Counted from the stretch's first letter, positions 9,243 through 18,567 are shown. The stretch: 64,000 nucleotides of DNA from Cryobacterium sp. MLB-32 (GCF_000738085.1 NZ_JPRS01000003.1:1-64000); one strand, 5' to 3'. The notes: generated from the sequence alone by a model not told the origin. Numbers and translations are program-made.

Positions 9243-10141
9243 GAGGTTCCGGCGGGGACGGCGCCGGGTGCGGGAACGCCGTCGACGTCGGAGCGGCCAC
9301 GAATGGCGTTGTCGCGCGCAGTGCCCTCCCGTGCTGCCTCATCGCTGCCGAACAACAGGTCCGATGCCCGGTCGTGCAGAGCATGGAACGCCGCCGTGCG
9401 CATCATCTCGGGGTGCCTGGGCCGCGGCAGGTCGATCTCGATGACCTCCTTGATCCGACCGGGGCGCGCACTCATCACGGCGACCTGATCGGAGAGAAAG
9501 ATCGCCTCGGATATGCCGTGGGTGACCATGAGGGTCGTGGCCGGCTTCTCGGTCCAGATGCGGAGCAGTTCCAGATTCAATCGCTGGCGCGTCATATCGT
9601 CCAGGGCCCCGAACGGCTCATCCAGCAGCAGCACGCTGGGTTTGAGCACGAGGGAACGCGCAATCGACACCCGCTGACGCATACCGCCCGACAGCTGAGA
9701 GGGCTTCGCCTTCTCGAACCCGGTGAGGCCGACCAGCGAAATGAGCTCGGTGACGTAGTCCTCGTCGACGGGCAGCCGCGCCACCTCGAAGGGCAGCCTG
9801 ATGTTGCTGCGCACGCTGCGCCACGGGAGCAGGGCCGCATCCTGGAAGGCGATGCCCAGGCCGTGGTTCTTCTTAAGCTCTCGCGGTGACTGGCCGTCGA
9901 CCATGGTGGTGCCGCTCGTGGCCGTCTCCAGACCGGCCAGGATGCGCAGGATGGTGGACTTGCCGCAGCCCGAGGGACCTAACAGCGAGAGAAAACTGCC
10001 GCGTTCGGAGTGCAGGGTGGCGTTCTCGAGAGCGACGACCGGGATCCGGCCCACCGAAAATTCCTTGTGCAGCCCCTCGATGCGCAGGCCGGTGCCGCCA
10101 GCAGTTGTGCCGTCCGGCACCGGTCCCCTCGAGTCGGACAT
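9239..10141 (-). CDS. ABC transporter ATP-binding protein, NitT/TauT type
   Basis: A 300-residue SsuB/TauB-like ATPase. The Walker A motif is GPSGCGKST near residue 56, the signature [15 protein letters not shown], Walker [15 protein letters not shown] and the switch His in MVTHGISEA. About 40 C-terminal residues beyond the core are low-complexity. It overlaps the binding-protein gene upstream by one base and the permease downstream by four. Confidence 0.92.
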   Translation of the reverse strand: MSDSRGPVPDGTTAGGTGLRIEGLHKEFSVGRIPVVALENATLHSERGSFLSLLGPSGCGKSTILRILAGLETATSGTTMVDGQSPRELKKNHGLGIAFQDAALLPWRSVRSNIRLPFEVARLPVDEDYVTELISLVGLTGFEKAKPSQLSGGMRQRVSIARSLVLKPSVLLLDEPFGALDDMTRQRLNLELLRIWTEKPATTLMVTHGISEAIFLSDQVAVMSARPGRIKEVIEIDLPRPRHPEMMRTAAFHALHDRASDLLFGSDEAAREGTARDNAIRGRSDVDGVPAPGAVPAGTS

Positions 10142-11226
10142 CAGCCGGCGTAGTTCACGAGGTCGGGGTTCTCGGCGTAGACCTCGTCGAGCAGGGTCAT
10201 GTCGAACAGCTGGGCGGCACTCACGTCGATGCCTGCGGCCGCGAGCGTGGCCACACTCTGCTTTTGCAGCGCGGGGCTGATCGTAAATAACCCGTTGGCG
10301 GTGGTCTCTGGGCTCACCACGAGATCAGCCGACTGGATCTCAGCCTGCCGTTTCTCTTTCGCGAGGCTGAGGCCGAGGTCTTTTCCGTAGGTATCCACGG
10401 CGAGGGATGCGGAGGCATCCGGGTTCTTGATGGCCTCGGTCCAGCCGCGAATCTGGGCCACCAGCAGTGCCTTGAGCAGCTCCCGGTCATTGGCGATGGC
10501 GTCATCGGTCACCGTGAAGGTCTCGGCGACGAAGGGAAGGCCGTTGTCGGCGAGCGGCAGGTTGACCGGGTCAAGTCCCTTGAGCTCGGCGTCGATGGCC
10601 TCGTTGGTGACGTACGCAAACCAGCCGTCGACCTCACCGTTGAACAGCGGTGTTGGGTCATATTCCACGGGGAGAGTCGTAACGTCGGTGTCCTTGATGC
10701 CGTTGACCTTGAGGAAGGCCTCCCACAGGTTGAGGTTGCTCGCCTGCACACCGATGGTCTTGCCCTTGAGGGCTGCGAGGGTGTCGATGTTGCCGTTGCC
10801 CGCGAGCGACAGGATGGAGAAGGGGTTCTTCTGGTACGTCGCGCCGATAATCTTGAGCGGCGCGCCCTCACTCGCGATGACCGTACCCGTGGACACGGCA
10901 TTGCCGATTCCCATCGTCACGTTCCCGGAGATGACGGTGGCCTCCACGGAGGTGGGCGGCCCGGAGACCAGGTCAACCGAATCGAAGCCGGCGTCGGTGT
11001 AGTAGCCCTGGCTGTCGGCGGAGAACTCGCCCATGAACTCGGTGTTCTTGATCCAGGACAGCTGGATGCTCGCGGCCCCATACGACGCCGGGCCGCTGGT
11101 AGCTGCCGGAGTGGTCGAGCCCGTGGCACACGCCGTGATTGCGACCGTGAGTGCGGCCGCGGCGGCAACACTGCGGGCCACGCGCACCGCGGTGCGACGT
11201 GTCACAGAAGGGGAGTTGGGGATCAT
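10141..11226 (-). CDS. ABC transporter substrate-binding lipoprotein (NMT1/SsuA-like)
   Basis: A 361-residue binding protein. From ATG 11226 it has an Arg-rich n-region, a hydrophobic stretch ([17 protein letters not shown]) and a lipobox Cys. The mature part ([37 protein letters not shown]) matches the NMT1/THI5-like fold used for pyrimidine precursors, riboflavin, nitrate and sulfonates. First gene of the importer operon and divergent from uricase; a nucleobase or ureide ligand is plausible but unproven. Confidence 0.85.
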   Translation of the reverse strand: MIPNSPSVTRRTAVRVARSVAAAAALTVAITACATGSTTPAATSGPASYGAASIQLSWIKNTEFMGEFSADSQGYYTDAGFDSVDLVSGPPTSVEATVISGNVTMGIGNAVSTGTVIASEGAPLKIIGATYQKNPFSILSLAGNGNIDTLAALKGKTIGVQASNLNLWEAFLKVNGIKDTDVTTLPVEYDPTPLFNGEVDGWFAYVTNEAIDAELKGLDPVNLPLADNGLPFVAETFTVTDDAIANDRELLKALLVAQIRGWTEAIKNPDASASLAVDTYGKDLGLSLAKEKRQAEIQSADLVVSPETTANGLFTISPALQKQSVATLAAAGIDVSAAQLFDMTLLDEVYAENPDLVNYAG

Positions 11227-11392
11227 GGACGGGTCCTCTCGGGAGCGCACGGGTGAGAACTGTTCGCCTCAAGCATGCTGTGACTGACGCGAGCGCGGTG
11301 CCGCCTGCTGGCTGGCAAGATCCTCTGATCGCATGACGACCGCGGATGTTCACATACTAGAGCTCCCGTGTGACGAGAAAACCTCAGTTGGG

Positions 11393-11412
11393 TTTCCGGC
11401 ACGTTTCCGGAA
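11393..11412. promoter_or_regulatory. Direct repeat in the ABC importer/uricase intergenic region
   Basis: TTTCCGG occurs at 11393-11399 and again at 11404-11410, one helical turn apart. The second copy is part of the palindrome TTCCGGAA at 11405-11412. It lies about 100 bases upstream of uricase in the divergent promoter region, a reasonable place for an operator. The binding protein is unknown. Confidence 0.4.
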
Positions 11413-11507
11413 CTCACTATTCCCGGCAAGCGACTTCACTAGTGTGATCAGACGCCCGAATGAGGATCCCCGCGGTTCCACGTTTTTCAGCAGCAAGGAG
11501 CACCCAG

Positions 11508-12413
11508 ATGTCGATTATTCTCGGATCAAACCGATACGGCAAGGCGGAGAACCGCATCGTGCGCCTCTACCGCGACACACCTCGCCACGAGATTCACGAC
11601 ATCAGTGTGTCTACGGCGCTCCGCGGGGATTTTGCCGCCGCACACCTCGCCGGAGATCAGTCCCAGGTACTGCCGACCGACACGCAGAAACAGACCGCCT
11701 ATTCATTCGCCAAGGAAAAAGGCCTGCTCTCCATCGAAAGTTATGCCCTCACCCTCGCGACGCACTTCGTGGACCACATCGCTCCCGTGCACAACGCCCT
11801 GATCGAGGTCGAGGAATTCGCCTGGGAGCGCGTGGTCGTGGACGGGACCGAGCACGACCACACCTGGGTTCGGCGTGGTCAGGAAACGCGGACGGCCAGC
11901 GTGACGGTGGATGGGGAGGGCGACGCGCAACGCACCTGGGTGATCGGCGGTTTGAAAGACCTGGTGATTCTCAAGTCCACCGGATCAGAGTTCGCCGGCT
12001 TCATGCAGGATCCGTACACCCTGCTTCAGCCCACGAATGACCGGGTGATGGCCACGTCCCTCACCGCGGCGTGGCGCTTCAGCACCATTGATGTGGCGTG
12101 GGAACAGGCCTACGCCCAGATCAAACAGATCCTGATCAGCCAGTTTGCACTGGTGCACTCCCTGGCCTTGCAGCAGACGCTGTACGAGATGGGCAAGGCC
12201 ATCCTCGAGGCCTGCCCGTTCATCGCCGAGGTGAGGCTGTCCGCTCCGAACAAGCATCATTTTCTTTACGACCTCTCACCCTTCGGAGTGGAGAACACCA
12301 ATGAGGTCTTCCACGCCTCTGATCGGCCGTACGGTTTGATCCAGACGACGGTGCTGCACGACGACGCCCCGGATGCCGGCCCCGCCTGGGACTCATACAC
12401 CGGACTGGTCTGA
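11508..12413 (+). CDS. Urate oxidase (uricase)
   Basis: A 301-residue cofactor-free urate oxidase converting urate to 5-hydroxyisourate. It has the N-terminal GSNRYGKAENRIVRL with the catalytic Lys, the TDTQKQT segment with the active-site Thr, and the C-terminal PNKHHFLYDLSPFG containing the conserved Asn and His. ATG 11508 has AAGGAG seven bases upstream, which decides the start. uraH and uraD, which process its product, lie downstream on the other strand. Confidence 0.95.
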   Translation: MSIILGSNRYGKAENRIVRLYRDTPRHEIHDISVSTALRGDFAAAHLAGDQSQVLPTDTQKQTAYSFAKEKGLLSIESYALTLATHFVDHIAPVHNALIEVEEFAWERVVVDGTEHDHTWVRRGQETRTASVTVDGEGDAQRTWVIGGLKDLVILKSTGSEFAGFMQDPYTLLQPTNDRVMATSLTAAWRFSTIDVAWEQAYAQIKQILISQFALVHSLALQQTLYEMGKAILEACPFIAEVRLSAPNKHHFLYDLSPFGVENTNEVFHASDRPYGLIQTTVLHDDAPDAGPAWDSYTGLV

Positions 12414-12415
12414 GC

Positions 12416-12433
12416 ACACATCTTCGGATGTGT
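12416..12433 (+). promoter_or_regulatory. UUCG-capped hairpin between uricase and guanine deaminase
   Basis: ACACATC at 12416-12422 and GATGTGT at 12427-12433 form a perfect seven-pair stem closed by TTCG, an unusually stable tetraloop. It fills most of the 25-base gap between the uricase stop and the guanine deaminase start. It has no T run, so it may stabilise mRNA or set differential expression rather than terminate. Confidence 0.5.
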
Positions 12434-12438
12434 ATCGT

Positions 12439-12450
12439 ATGCACGTGCAT
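12439..12450. promoter_or_regulatory. 12-bp perfect palindrome overlapping the guanine deaminase start
   Basis: ATGCACGTGCAT is a perfect palindrome, and its first three bases are the proposed start codon of guanine deaminase. It could be a protein-binding site; it could also be chance. Confidence 0.35.
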
Positions 12451-13857
12451 CGAAATACTAATTCCGTCGGTCAGGTCTATCGCGGCCATGTCTTCGACGT
12501 AGCCGGTTCCCCCACGCTTGCCGAGTCGCGACGCCACCTGCGCTCGATTCCCGATGGCGCGCTCGTCGTGCGCGCCGACGGCACGATCGCATGGGTGGGG
12601 GCGTTCGCGGAACTGCCGGCAGAGTTCGCGTTGTGGACCGTGTCCGGCGACGCCGGTAATTTTCTGCTGCCGGGGTTCGTTGACGCCCATATGCACTTTG
12701 CGCAGACGTACTCGACGGATGCCTTCGGCGGCGGCCACCTGCTGGATTGGTTGGACTCGTGCGTCTTCCCTGCCGAAGCCCGGCTCGCGGACCCGGACTT
12801 CGCTGAGCGCATCGCGCGAGATTTCACGCGTCGACGGGTGATGGCCGGAACCACGAGCGCGCTGGTGTTCGGCTCGGCCTTCCCGCAGGCACAGGACGCT
12901 CTTTTCGAGGCGACCGAGCGTTCGGGATTGCGGATCGTCAGTGGGCGGGGCATTCAGACCGTGGGCCCCCCGTCGTCGTCGGCTCTGCTCACCTCGGACA
13001 GGGCCGCACTCGACCTTGCCGCGGCAGAGATCTCCCGCTGGCACGCCGTGGACACGGGCGATCCCCTGACGGCCCGACTGCAGGTAGCGCTCGTGCCGCG
13101 ATTCTCCCTCTCGGTGACGCCCTCAACCCTCGCCTCCCTCGGCGACCTCTACGACGATGTGCGCGCGAGCGGGGTGTATTTCCACAGTCACCTGAGCGAG
13201 AATGTGAACGAGATCGCCGCTGTGCACTCGGTGTTCGAGACAGAGAACTATCTCGACACCTACGACGGGCACTTCCTGCCGGGTTCGGTTCGAGGCGGGT
13301 CCAGTTTGCTCGGGCGGCGCAGCATCCTCGCCCATGCCGTGCACTGCCAGGACGGCGAGCTGTCACGCCTCGTGGAGACCGGCAGCTCGATCGCCCATTG
13401 CCCCACCTCGCAGCAGTTTCTCGGCTCGGGCACGATGCCGTGGCGTCGAACGGCGGAATCCGGTGTCACGGTGGCGATCGGCAGCGATGTGGGTGCCGGT
13501 GACGAGTGGCTGATCTCCCGCGTTCTCAACGACGCCTTCAAGGTGCACCTGTCGGATTCGGGTTCTGCCAGCATCGCCGTGCACCCGGCCGAGATGCTCT
13601 TCAGCGGCACACTCGCCGGAGCCCGAGCACTCGACATGGAGGCGCGTTACGGCAACTTCGATGTGGGCAAGGACGCGGACTTCCTCGTGATCGACCCCGA
13701 CCGTTGGGAGCCGCTGGCGGCGGTTCTCCAGAACGGAATCCGCGCCGATGATGCCGCCCGCGCCGCGGAACAGACTCTGTTCACCCTGCTCATGGCCCTG
13801 CGAGAGCCTGCAATTGCCGGAGTCTTCGTTCGCGGCCGTCGCGTCACCGCCGACTAG
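12439..13857 (+). CDS. guaD: Guanine deaminase (amidohydrolase family)
   Basis: A 472-residue zinc amidohydrolase converting guanine to xanthine. The metal-binding motif GFVDAHMHFAQ, HSHLSEN, HAVHCQDGELSRL, SIAHCPTSQQFLGSG and IGSDVGAG follow the order expected in the family. The N-terminus (YRGHVFDVAGSP) is typical of bacterial guanine deaminases. No clear ribosome site precedes ATG 12439 or the alternative GTG 12430. It follows uricase by 25 bases. A related base such as 8-oxoguanine remains possible as substrate. Confidence 0.88.
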   Translation: MHVHRNTNSVGQVYRGHVFDVAGSPTLAESRRHLRSIPDGALVVRADGTIAWVGAFAELPAEFALWTVSGDAGNFLLPGFVDAHMHFAQTYSTDAFGGGHLLDWLDSCVFPAEARLADPDFAERIARDFTRRRVMAGTTSALVFGSAFPQAQDALFEATERSGLRIVSGRGIQTVGPPSSSALLTSDRAALDLAAAEISRWHAVDTGDPLTARLQVALVPRFSLSVTPSTLASLGDLYDDVRASGVYFHSHLSENVNEIAAVHSVFETENYLDTYDGHFLPGSVRGGSSLLGRRSILAHAVHCQDGELSRLVETGSSIAHCPTSQQFLGSGTMPWRRTAESGVTVAIGSDVGAGDEWLISRVLNDAFKVHLSDSGSASIAVHPAEMLFSGTLAGARALDMEARYGNFDVGKDADFLVIDPDRWEPLAAVLQNGIRADDAARAAEQTLFTLLMALREPAIAGVFVRGRRVTAD

Positions 13858-13898
13858 CCCTGCCCTCGTTCGACCGCGTGGGCGAAAACGTCCAGTAC

Positions 13899-14237
13899 CT
13901 AGCTTCCGCGATACGTGGAGTACGCGAACGGGCTCAGCAGCAGTGGCACGTGATAGTGCGTCGCGGCGTCGCCGAGTTCAAAGCTGATCTGCACTTCGGG
14001 GTAGAACGTGGGCTGTCCGGCCGCGGAGAACCAGGCCCCCGTGTCAAAGCTGATGCGGTATCGACCCACCGGCAGGCCGGCGGGTCCCAGGTCGGTGATC
14101 CGGCCGTCGGCATCCGTTACCCCGGCCGCCAGCGCTTCCCAGACGTCGCCGAGGTGCTGCTCGAGCGTCACGGCAATGCCACGTGCCGGGCGACCCGTGA
14201 CGGCATCCAGCACGTGTGTCGTGACGTGACTGATCAT
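13899..14237 (-). CDS. uraH: 5-hydroxyisourate hydrolase (transthyretin-like)
   Basis: A 112-residue transthyretin-related enzyme that opens 5-hydroxyisourate to OHCU, the step after uricase. Diagnostic pieces are the N-terminal SHVTTHVLDAVTGRPA with a catalytic His, the middle GRYRISFDTGAWF, and the C-terminal YHVPLLLSPFAYSTYRGS, which ends in the defining YRGS tetrapeptide. It overlaps the uraD stop (ATGA) and is convergent with guanine deaminase. Confidence 0.96.
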   Translation of the reverse strand: MISHVTTHVLDAVTGRPARGIAVTLEQHLGDVWEALAAGVTDADGRITDLGPAGLPVGRYRISFDTGAWFSAAGQPTFYPEVQISFELGDAATHYHVPLLLSPFAYSTYRGS

Positions 14238-14728
14238 TCCGATGCTTTCTTGCCGGCGAGGGCAGCGAGACGGAGCAGGGCGATATCGCGCAGCTCGCTC
14301 GCCACGATACGCACCTCGGCCTCATCGTCGAGCTGGAGCCGACGGTTGAGCTCGGTGAGAATCTGCGTGCGCGAGCGTCCCGCGGCCCGGATGAGGAATA
14401 CCCGGTTGAATTTGTGCTCATAGGCACGGTTACCCTCGACGATCGCCGCGGCGAGGGCCTCGTCGTGCGCGTCATCGGAACGCTGCTCGCCACGGGAAAA
14501 CCGGGCGGCCGGCGAATCGCCCGGCGCCGATTCGCCGATTCTGGGATGCCCGGCCAGTGCCTGGTCGACCTCGGCCCGGCTGAGCGGCGTCGCGGCCTCA
14601 CGTGCGGCCAGCAGCAGGTCGGCAGTGCTGGTGAAGGGCGCGCGGGCGACCACATCGTCCGCCCAGCGGGGAACCGCAAGGCAGGAGCCGAGCCACTCGC
14701 GCAACTGGTCATTCGGCAACGTCTTCAT
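14234..14728 (-). CDS. uraD: OHCU decarboxylase
   Basis: A 164-residue 2-oxo-4-hydroxy-4-carboxy-5-ureidoimidazoline decarboxylase, which makes S-allantoin. Key parts are the AGHPRIGESAPGD motif with the catalytic His, ARFSRGEQ, and the YEHKFNRVFLIRAAGRS stretch. ATG 14728 is preceded by GGGGAG at suitable spacing; the open frame continues upstream but those residues are unrelated. It is translationally coupled to uraH. Confidence 0.94.
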   Translation of the reverse strand: MKTLPNDQLREWLGSCLAVPRWADDVVARAPFTSTADLLLAAREAATPLSRAEVDQALAGHPRIGESAPGDSPAARFSRGEQRSDDAHDEALAAAIVEGNRAYEHKFNRVFLIRAAGRSRTQILTELNRRLQLDDEAEVRIVASELRDIALLRLAALAGKKASE

Positions 14729-14961
14729 GGTCTCCCCTGCGGTGAATCGTGAATTGTTCCCGGACTGCTTCAGCCTAGAGCCTCGTGCGATGTCGCGACC
14801 AGATAGACGCAGACGATGTGGGAGTGCACACCGCATCCGCATCGGTCTGCGGGGCTCGTGCTCGCCGCAGGAGCCGGATCGCCCAGGCGGAGCGCCCCGG
14901 TCGATCGGTCGCCCGGGAGTAAGACACTTCCCACCAATTCCCACTATGGAACGGGGGCGCG
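14729..14961. other. Intergenic region upstream of uraD
   Basis: No supported gene on either strand. It should carry the uraD-uraH promoter reading leftward and the promoter of the broken membrane-protein gene reading rightward. I see no clear operator. Confidence 0.4.
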
Positions 14962-15261
14962 ATGGCAAGAAGCGGTACCCGGCGTGGCACCGTGATCCGC
15001 ACCGGACTGGCGGCGATCGCGTTCCTCGTGCTGCTCGTAGCGCGGATCCATTCTGGTCTGGATGGCCCTCGCCGCCGGCGTGCTCACCTCCGTGAACCAG
15101 CTCGACTTCACCCTCCTTGATCTCTCGCAGGGTCTGGATCGCTCGCCGGTGCACGATCTCCTGCACGACGCCCGCCCCGTCCTGAGATCATCGGTTCGCT
15201 GATCACCCGCCTCACCCCACCGGATGCGCCCCAACAGCAGACGAACCAATCGACAAAATAG
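14962..15261 (+). pseudogene. Broken small membrane-protein gene
   Basis: ATG 14962, with a G-rich site just before it, opens a frame giving a basic N-terminus and a hydrophobic segment (LAAIAFLVLLVA). From about 15044 the protein-like sequence continues one frame over (ILVWMALAAGVLTSVNQLDF, then HDLLHDARP), and from about 15184 it returns to the first frame (EIIGSLITRLTPPDAPQQQ) and stops at 15261. That would be a roughly 100-residue two-helix membrane protein with two compensating breaks. I do not recognise the family. It ends two bases from the convergent RpiR gene. Confidence 0.4.
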
Positions 15262-15263
15262 CC

Positions 15264-16115
15264 TCACCAGGGAACCTCGAGCTCCTCCAGGTCTTCGTAG
15301 ACGCTCGTGATGGCCGCGATGCGCGTGCGGCTCTCGCGAACGTTCGCCCCCATCGCCCCGGTGACGAGAAGATTGATCAAGCTCATGGCGGTGGCGTAGC
15401 TGTCGAAGGCCGACACGCTGTCGATGGGGCACTCGAGCCAGTGTGTGGCGAGGTCGGAATGCCGCCGGGCAGACGAATCGGCGATGAGCACGAGCGGGAT
15501 GCCTCGCCGGTGGATAGCCGCCACGAGTGCGCCGAAACCGGACGCTCGTCGGCGGAACCCCAGGAGGACGACGACGTCATTGCTGCCGAGTCCGGCTAGA
15601 TCTTCGGCCAGGGATTGGCCAGGCTGGGGCGCGAGCCGAACGCGGTCGCGCACCTGAACGAGTTGTTCGCGTAAATGCAAAGCCAGCGGGTAGCTGTTGC
15701 GCATGCCGATCACGACGACCGTACCCGCCGTCACGATCAACCGACTTGCGGCATCCAGACGCCCATCGTCGAGGCTCTCCAGCAGACGACGCAGGTTCTC
15801 GTGCTCCGCGTCGGCGTGGGCGGCGAGCCGCGACGGCGTGCCCGCAGACGCCCCCGGCCCGCCGATCGGGGACCCGTGACTGCGCAGGGCCCTGGCATGG
15901 TCGCGCACCTCGGCCGAGTCCTGAAAGCCCAGCCGACGGAACAGTCGCGACACGGTGGCTTTGGACACACCGCTCAGCCGCGCGAGCTCCGAAGCGTTGT
16001 AGACGGCCAGATCGCTGAGGTGGTCGAGGATGAAGTCCGCCGCACGCTGCTCCTGCGGCGACAGCTCCCCGTACCGCCCGTCGATGCGCTGTCCGATGTT
16101 GAGCGCGTGCGTCAT
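15264..16115 (-). CDS. MurR/RpiR family transcriptional regulator
   Basis: A 283-residue regulator. Residues 1-80 are the RpiR helix-turn-helix (LSPQEQRAADFILDHLSDLA, NASELARLSGVSKATVSRLF), and residues 105-265 form a SIS sugar-phosphate-type ligand domain (VVVIGMRNSYPLALHL, DVVVLLGFRRRASGF). It overlaps the upstream amidohydrolase gene (ATGA), so it is the last gene of the ureide operon and probably its local regulator. RpiR proteins controlling allantoin or urate genes are known, so a ureide effector is plausible. Confidence 0.88.
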   Translation of the reverse strand: MTHALNIGQRIDGRYGELSPQEQRAADFILDHLSDLAVYNASELARLSGVSKATVSRLFRRLGFQDSAEVRDHARALRSHGSPIGGPGASAGTPSRLAAHADAEHENLRRLLESLDDGRLDAASRLIVTAGTVVVIGMRNSYPLALHLREQLVQVRDRVRLAPQPGQSLAEDLAGLGSNDVVVLLGFRRRASGFGALVAAIHRRGIPLVLIADSSARRHSDLATHWLECPIDSVSAFDSYATAMSLINLLVTGAMGANVRESRTRIAAITSVYEDLEELEVPW

Positions 16116-17380
16116 GCCGACCCTCCCGCCGTCGCATAGCCGTCGGCCAGGGCCAGCACCGCAGCCTCGAGGGCGTCAAGCGCCACAGCAACGTCGGCCG
16201 CCGTGACCGATTCGTCGGGGTGATGGCTGACCCCACCGGCACAGCGCACGAACAACATGGCCACGTCGGTGACGGCCGCGACGGCCATGGCGTCGTGACC
16301 GGCCATGGAAAACAGCGACGGCACATCCGTCGGCGCCGCTGCGGCGGTTCGAGTCGAACGGATGCCCCGGTCCAGGACCGCGCGGAGCGGCGCGCTGCAG
16401 TGGGCGGCCGGGGCGACATGCGTCTGAACGGTGTGCACGTCCAGCTGCCGGCGAGAGCAGATGTCGGCCAGTGCTGTCTCGATTCGGTCCCAGACCGCAT
16501 CCCGGGCGGCGTCGGATTCCCCGCGCAGATCGAGGCTGAATTCCGCACGGCCGGCAATGACGTTCACGGCGTCGGGGAAGACCTGCAGGTGCCCGACCGT
16601 GGCGATCAGGTTCGCCGTGCGAGCGATGTCTTCGATCGCCAGAATCGCCTCACTCGCACCCGCGAGGGCGTCACGGCGCAGGCTCCAGGACGTTCCGGAA
16701 TGCCCGGCCGCGCCCTCGATGGTGATCTGGAATCGACGTGCCCCGGCGATTGACGTGACCACGCCGAGTGGTTCGTCGGCGTCGTCCAGCACGGGGCCCT
16801 GCTCGATGTGCGCCTCGAGGTACCCGACCAGGTCTCGCGTACTGCGGGCGGCCTCCCCGACGCGGTCCGGGTCGAGGCCAAAGGCCAGGAATGCCTCGTG
16901 CACGGTGACGCCATCGGCGTCGGACAGGTTCCACCATTCCGGTTGCCAGGTCCCCGAGAACGCGCGGCTGCCGAGCAGGGTAGTACCGAAACGGGTGCCT
17001 TCCTCGTCGCCGAAGGCGACGACCTCAAGCGCGAAAGGGAGGCGACGGCCGGACGCACGAATACGATCGGCCACGGCGATCGCGAGCAGAACACCGAGAA
17101 TGCCGTCATACCGGCCGGCTGACGGCACGGTGTCCAGATGCGACCCGAGCAGGAGCGCCGGCAGCCCAGGAACGGCCCCTTCGCGACGGCCACACTGATT
17201 ACCGGCCGCGTCCTGCCAGATGGACAGCCCGGCCTCGGTCATCCAGCGGGCGGCGAGAGAATTGACGGCCGCGTGCTGGGCCGAGAGATAGACCCGCTCG
17301 ATCAAACCCCCGGGCAGTACCGTGTGGGTGGCCAGTTCGTCGCACCGGGCGAGGATGAGTGCCGCCGTCGCCCCGGTCAC
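16112..17380 (-). CDS. Allantoate amidohydrolase-like M20 family hydrolase
   Basis: A 422-residue Zn-dependent amidase of the hydantoinase/carbamoylase (AllC) group. Metal and catalytic motifs are GSHLDTVPSAGRYDG, GDEEGTRFGTTLLGS and AHIEQGPVL, with GAAGHSGT in the dimerisation region and GVSHHPDESV at the C-terminus. It would hydrolyse allantoate or an N-carbamoyl amino acid. The start is GTG 17380, overlapping the PucG-like stop (GTGA); an upstream in-frame start would invade that gene. Context favours allantoate. Confidence 0.85.
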   Translation of the reverse strand: MTGATAALILARCDELATHTVLPGGLIERVYLSAQHAAVNSLAARWMTEAGLSIWQDAAGNQCGRREGAVPGLPALLLGSHLDTVPSAGRYDGILGVLLAIAVADRIRASGRRLPFALEVVAFGDEEGTRFGTTLLGSRAFSGTWQPEWWNLSDADGVTVHEAFLAFGLDPDRVGEAARSTRDLVGYLEAHIEQGPVLDDADEPLGVVTSIAGARRFQITIEGAAGHSGTSWSLRRDALAGASEAILAIEDIARTANLIATVGHLQVFPDAVNVIAGRAEFSLDLRGESDAARDAVWDRIETALADICSRRQLDVHTVQTHVAPAAHCSAPLRAVLDRGIRSTRTAAAAPTDVPSLFSMAGHDAMAVAAVTDVAMLFVRCAGGVSHHPDESVTAADVAVALDALEAAVLALADGYATAGGSA

Positions 17381-18567
17381 GACGCCACCTCGTCGGCGTA
17401 AACGTCCCACGCGGCGCCGACTCCCCCGCCGCCCGTCACCGGAGCGCCCGAGCGCCGCAGCACCTGCTCGAGGGCGGCCAGTGTGGTCAGCACGGTGTCC
17501 CGACGGGCGTTGTATCCCATGGTGCCGATACGCCAGACCCGGCCGTGCAGCGGGCCGAACGACGTACCGATCTCAATCCCGAAATCGTCCAGGAGCGAGC
17601 CGCGCACGGTTTCACCGTTGACGCCGTCGGGGATGAGCACCCCCACGACGTTGTTCATCTTGTGCTCGAGGTCGCCGAACACCGAGAGCCCCAGACCGCG
17701 CACACCGGCGAGCATCGCCGCCCCGTGCAGTCGGTGCCTCTCGATCGCGGCCGGCAGCCCCTCCTCAATGAGCAGCCGGGCACATTCCCGCGCGCCGTAC
17801 AGGGCGGTCGTGGCCTCTGTGTGGTGATTGAGTCTCTTCGGGCCCCAGTAGTCGAAGAGCATCGCAAGGTCGAAGTAGTTCGATCGAATCGGACTGCGGC
17901 CCGCCGCCTCGCCGGGCTCACGCAGGCCGGCCTCGACGCTCGAGCGCGAGCGGATGACCTCCGTCGCGCGGGGCGAGAACGTGGCGGGAGCGCTCCCGGA
18001 AGGACCAGCAAGGCATTTCTGAAGTCCGGCGGTGACGGCATCCAGGCCCCAGGCATCCGTTCGAAATGTATTGCCACCCAGGGAGGCCGTGACATCGGTA
18101 TAGAACAACACCCCGTGCCGCGCGCAGACCTCACCGAGTTCCTCGAGCGGCTGCATGACGGTGGTCGACGTGTCTCCGTGCACCACGGCGAGGAGCGCGG
18201 GCCGGGTCTCGATGATGGCTTGCTCGATTGCCGCGGCCGTGAACACCTGTCCCCACTCCACCTCGCGCACGTGGACCTCGGCGCCGGCGCGCTCGGCGAT
18301 TTCCTTCAGCAGATGGCCGAAACGCCCGAAGATGGGCACAAGGACCCGGTCGCCCGGTTCGATCAGCGAGACGAGGGCCGCCTCGATCCCGGCGCGCGAC
18401 GTGCCGTCAACCAGCAGGGTCTGCTCGTTCGCGGTATCGAACACCGTGCGGTACACCGCCATGGTCTCGTTCATGTAGGCCGTCATGGCGGGGTCGAACT
18501 GGCCGAGGAGCTGCGCCGACATGGCGCGAAGCACACGTGGGTCGGCGTTGATGGGCCCCGGCCCCAT
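17377..18567 (-). CDS. PucG-like (S)-ureidoglycine-glyoxylate / alanine-glyoxylate aminotransferase
   Basis: A class V PLP aminotransferase, 396 residues from the first ATG. It has MGPGPINADPRVLRAM, VDGTSRAGIEAAL, the YTDVTASLGG Asp and the PLP-Lys in GLQKCLAGPSG. In the ureide pathway PucG consumes ureidoglycine and glyoxylate. The family N-terminus (ISSLPINPPPRLL) is encoded in frame upstream at 18568-18606 with no start codon. A GTG at 18614 would supply one if a single base were restored, giving 412 residues. The true start is therefore uncertain. Confidence 0.85.
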   Translation of the reverse strand: MGPGPINADPRVLRAMSAQLLGQFDPAMTAYMNETMAVYRTVFDTANEQTLLVDGTSRAGIEAALVSLIEPGDRVLVPIFGRFGHLLKEIAERAGAEVHVREVEWGQVFTAAAIEQAIIETRPALLAVVHGDTSTTVMQPLEELGEVCARHGVLFYTDVTASLGGNTFRTDAWGLDAVTAGLQKCLAGPSGSAPATFSPRATEVIRSRSSVEAGLREPGEAAGRSPIRSNYFDLAMLFDYWGPKRLNHHTEATTALYGARECARLLIEEGLPAAIERHRLHGAAMLAGVRGLGLSVFGDLEHKMNNVVGVLIPDGVNGETVRGSLLDDFGIEIGTSFGPLHGRVWRIGTMGYNARRDTVLTTLAALEQVLRRSGAPVTGGGGVGAAWDVYADEVAS

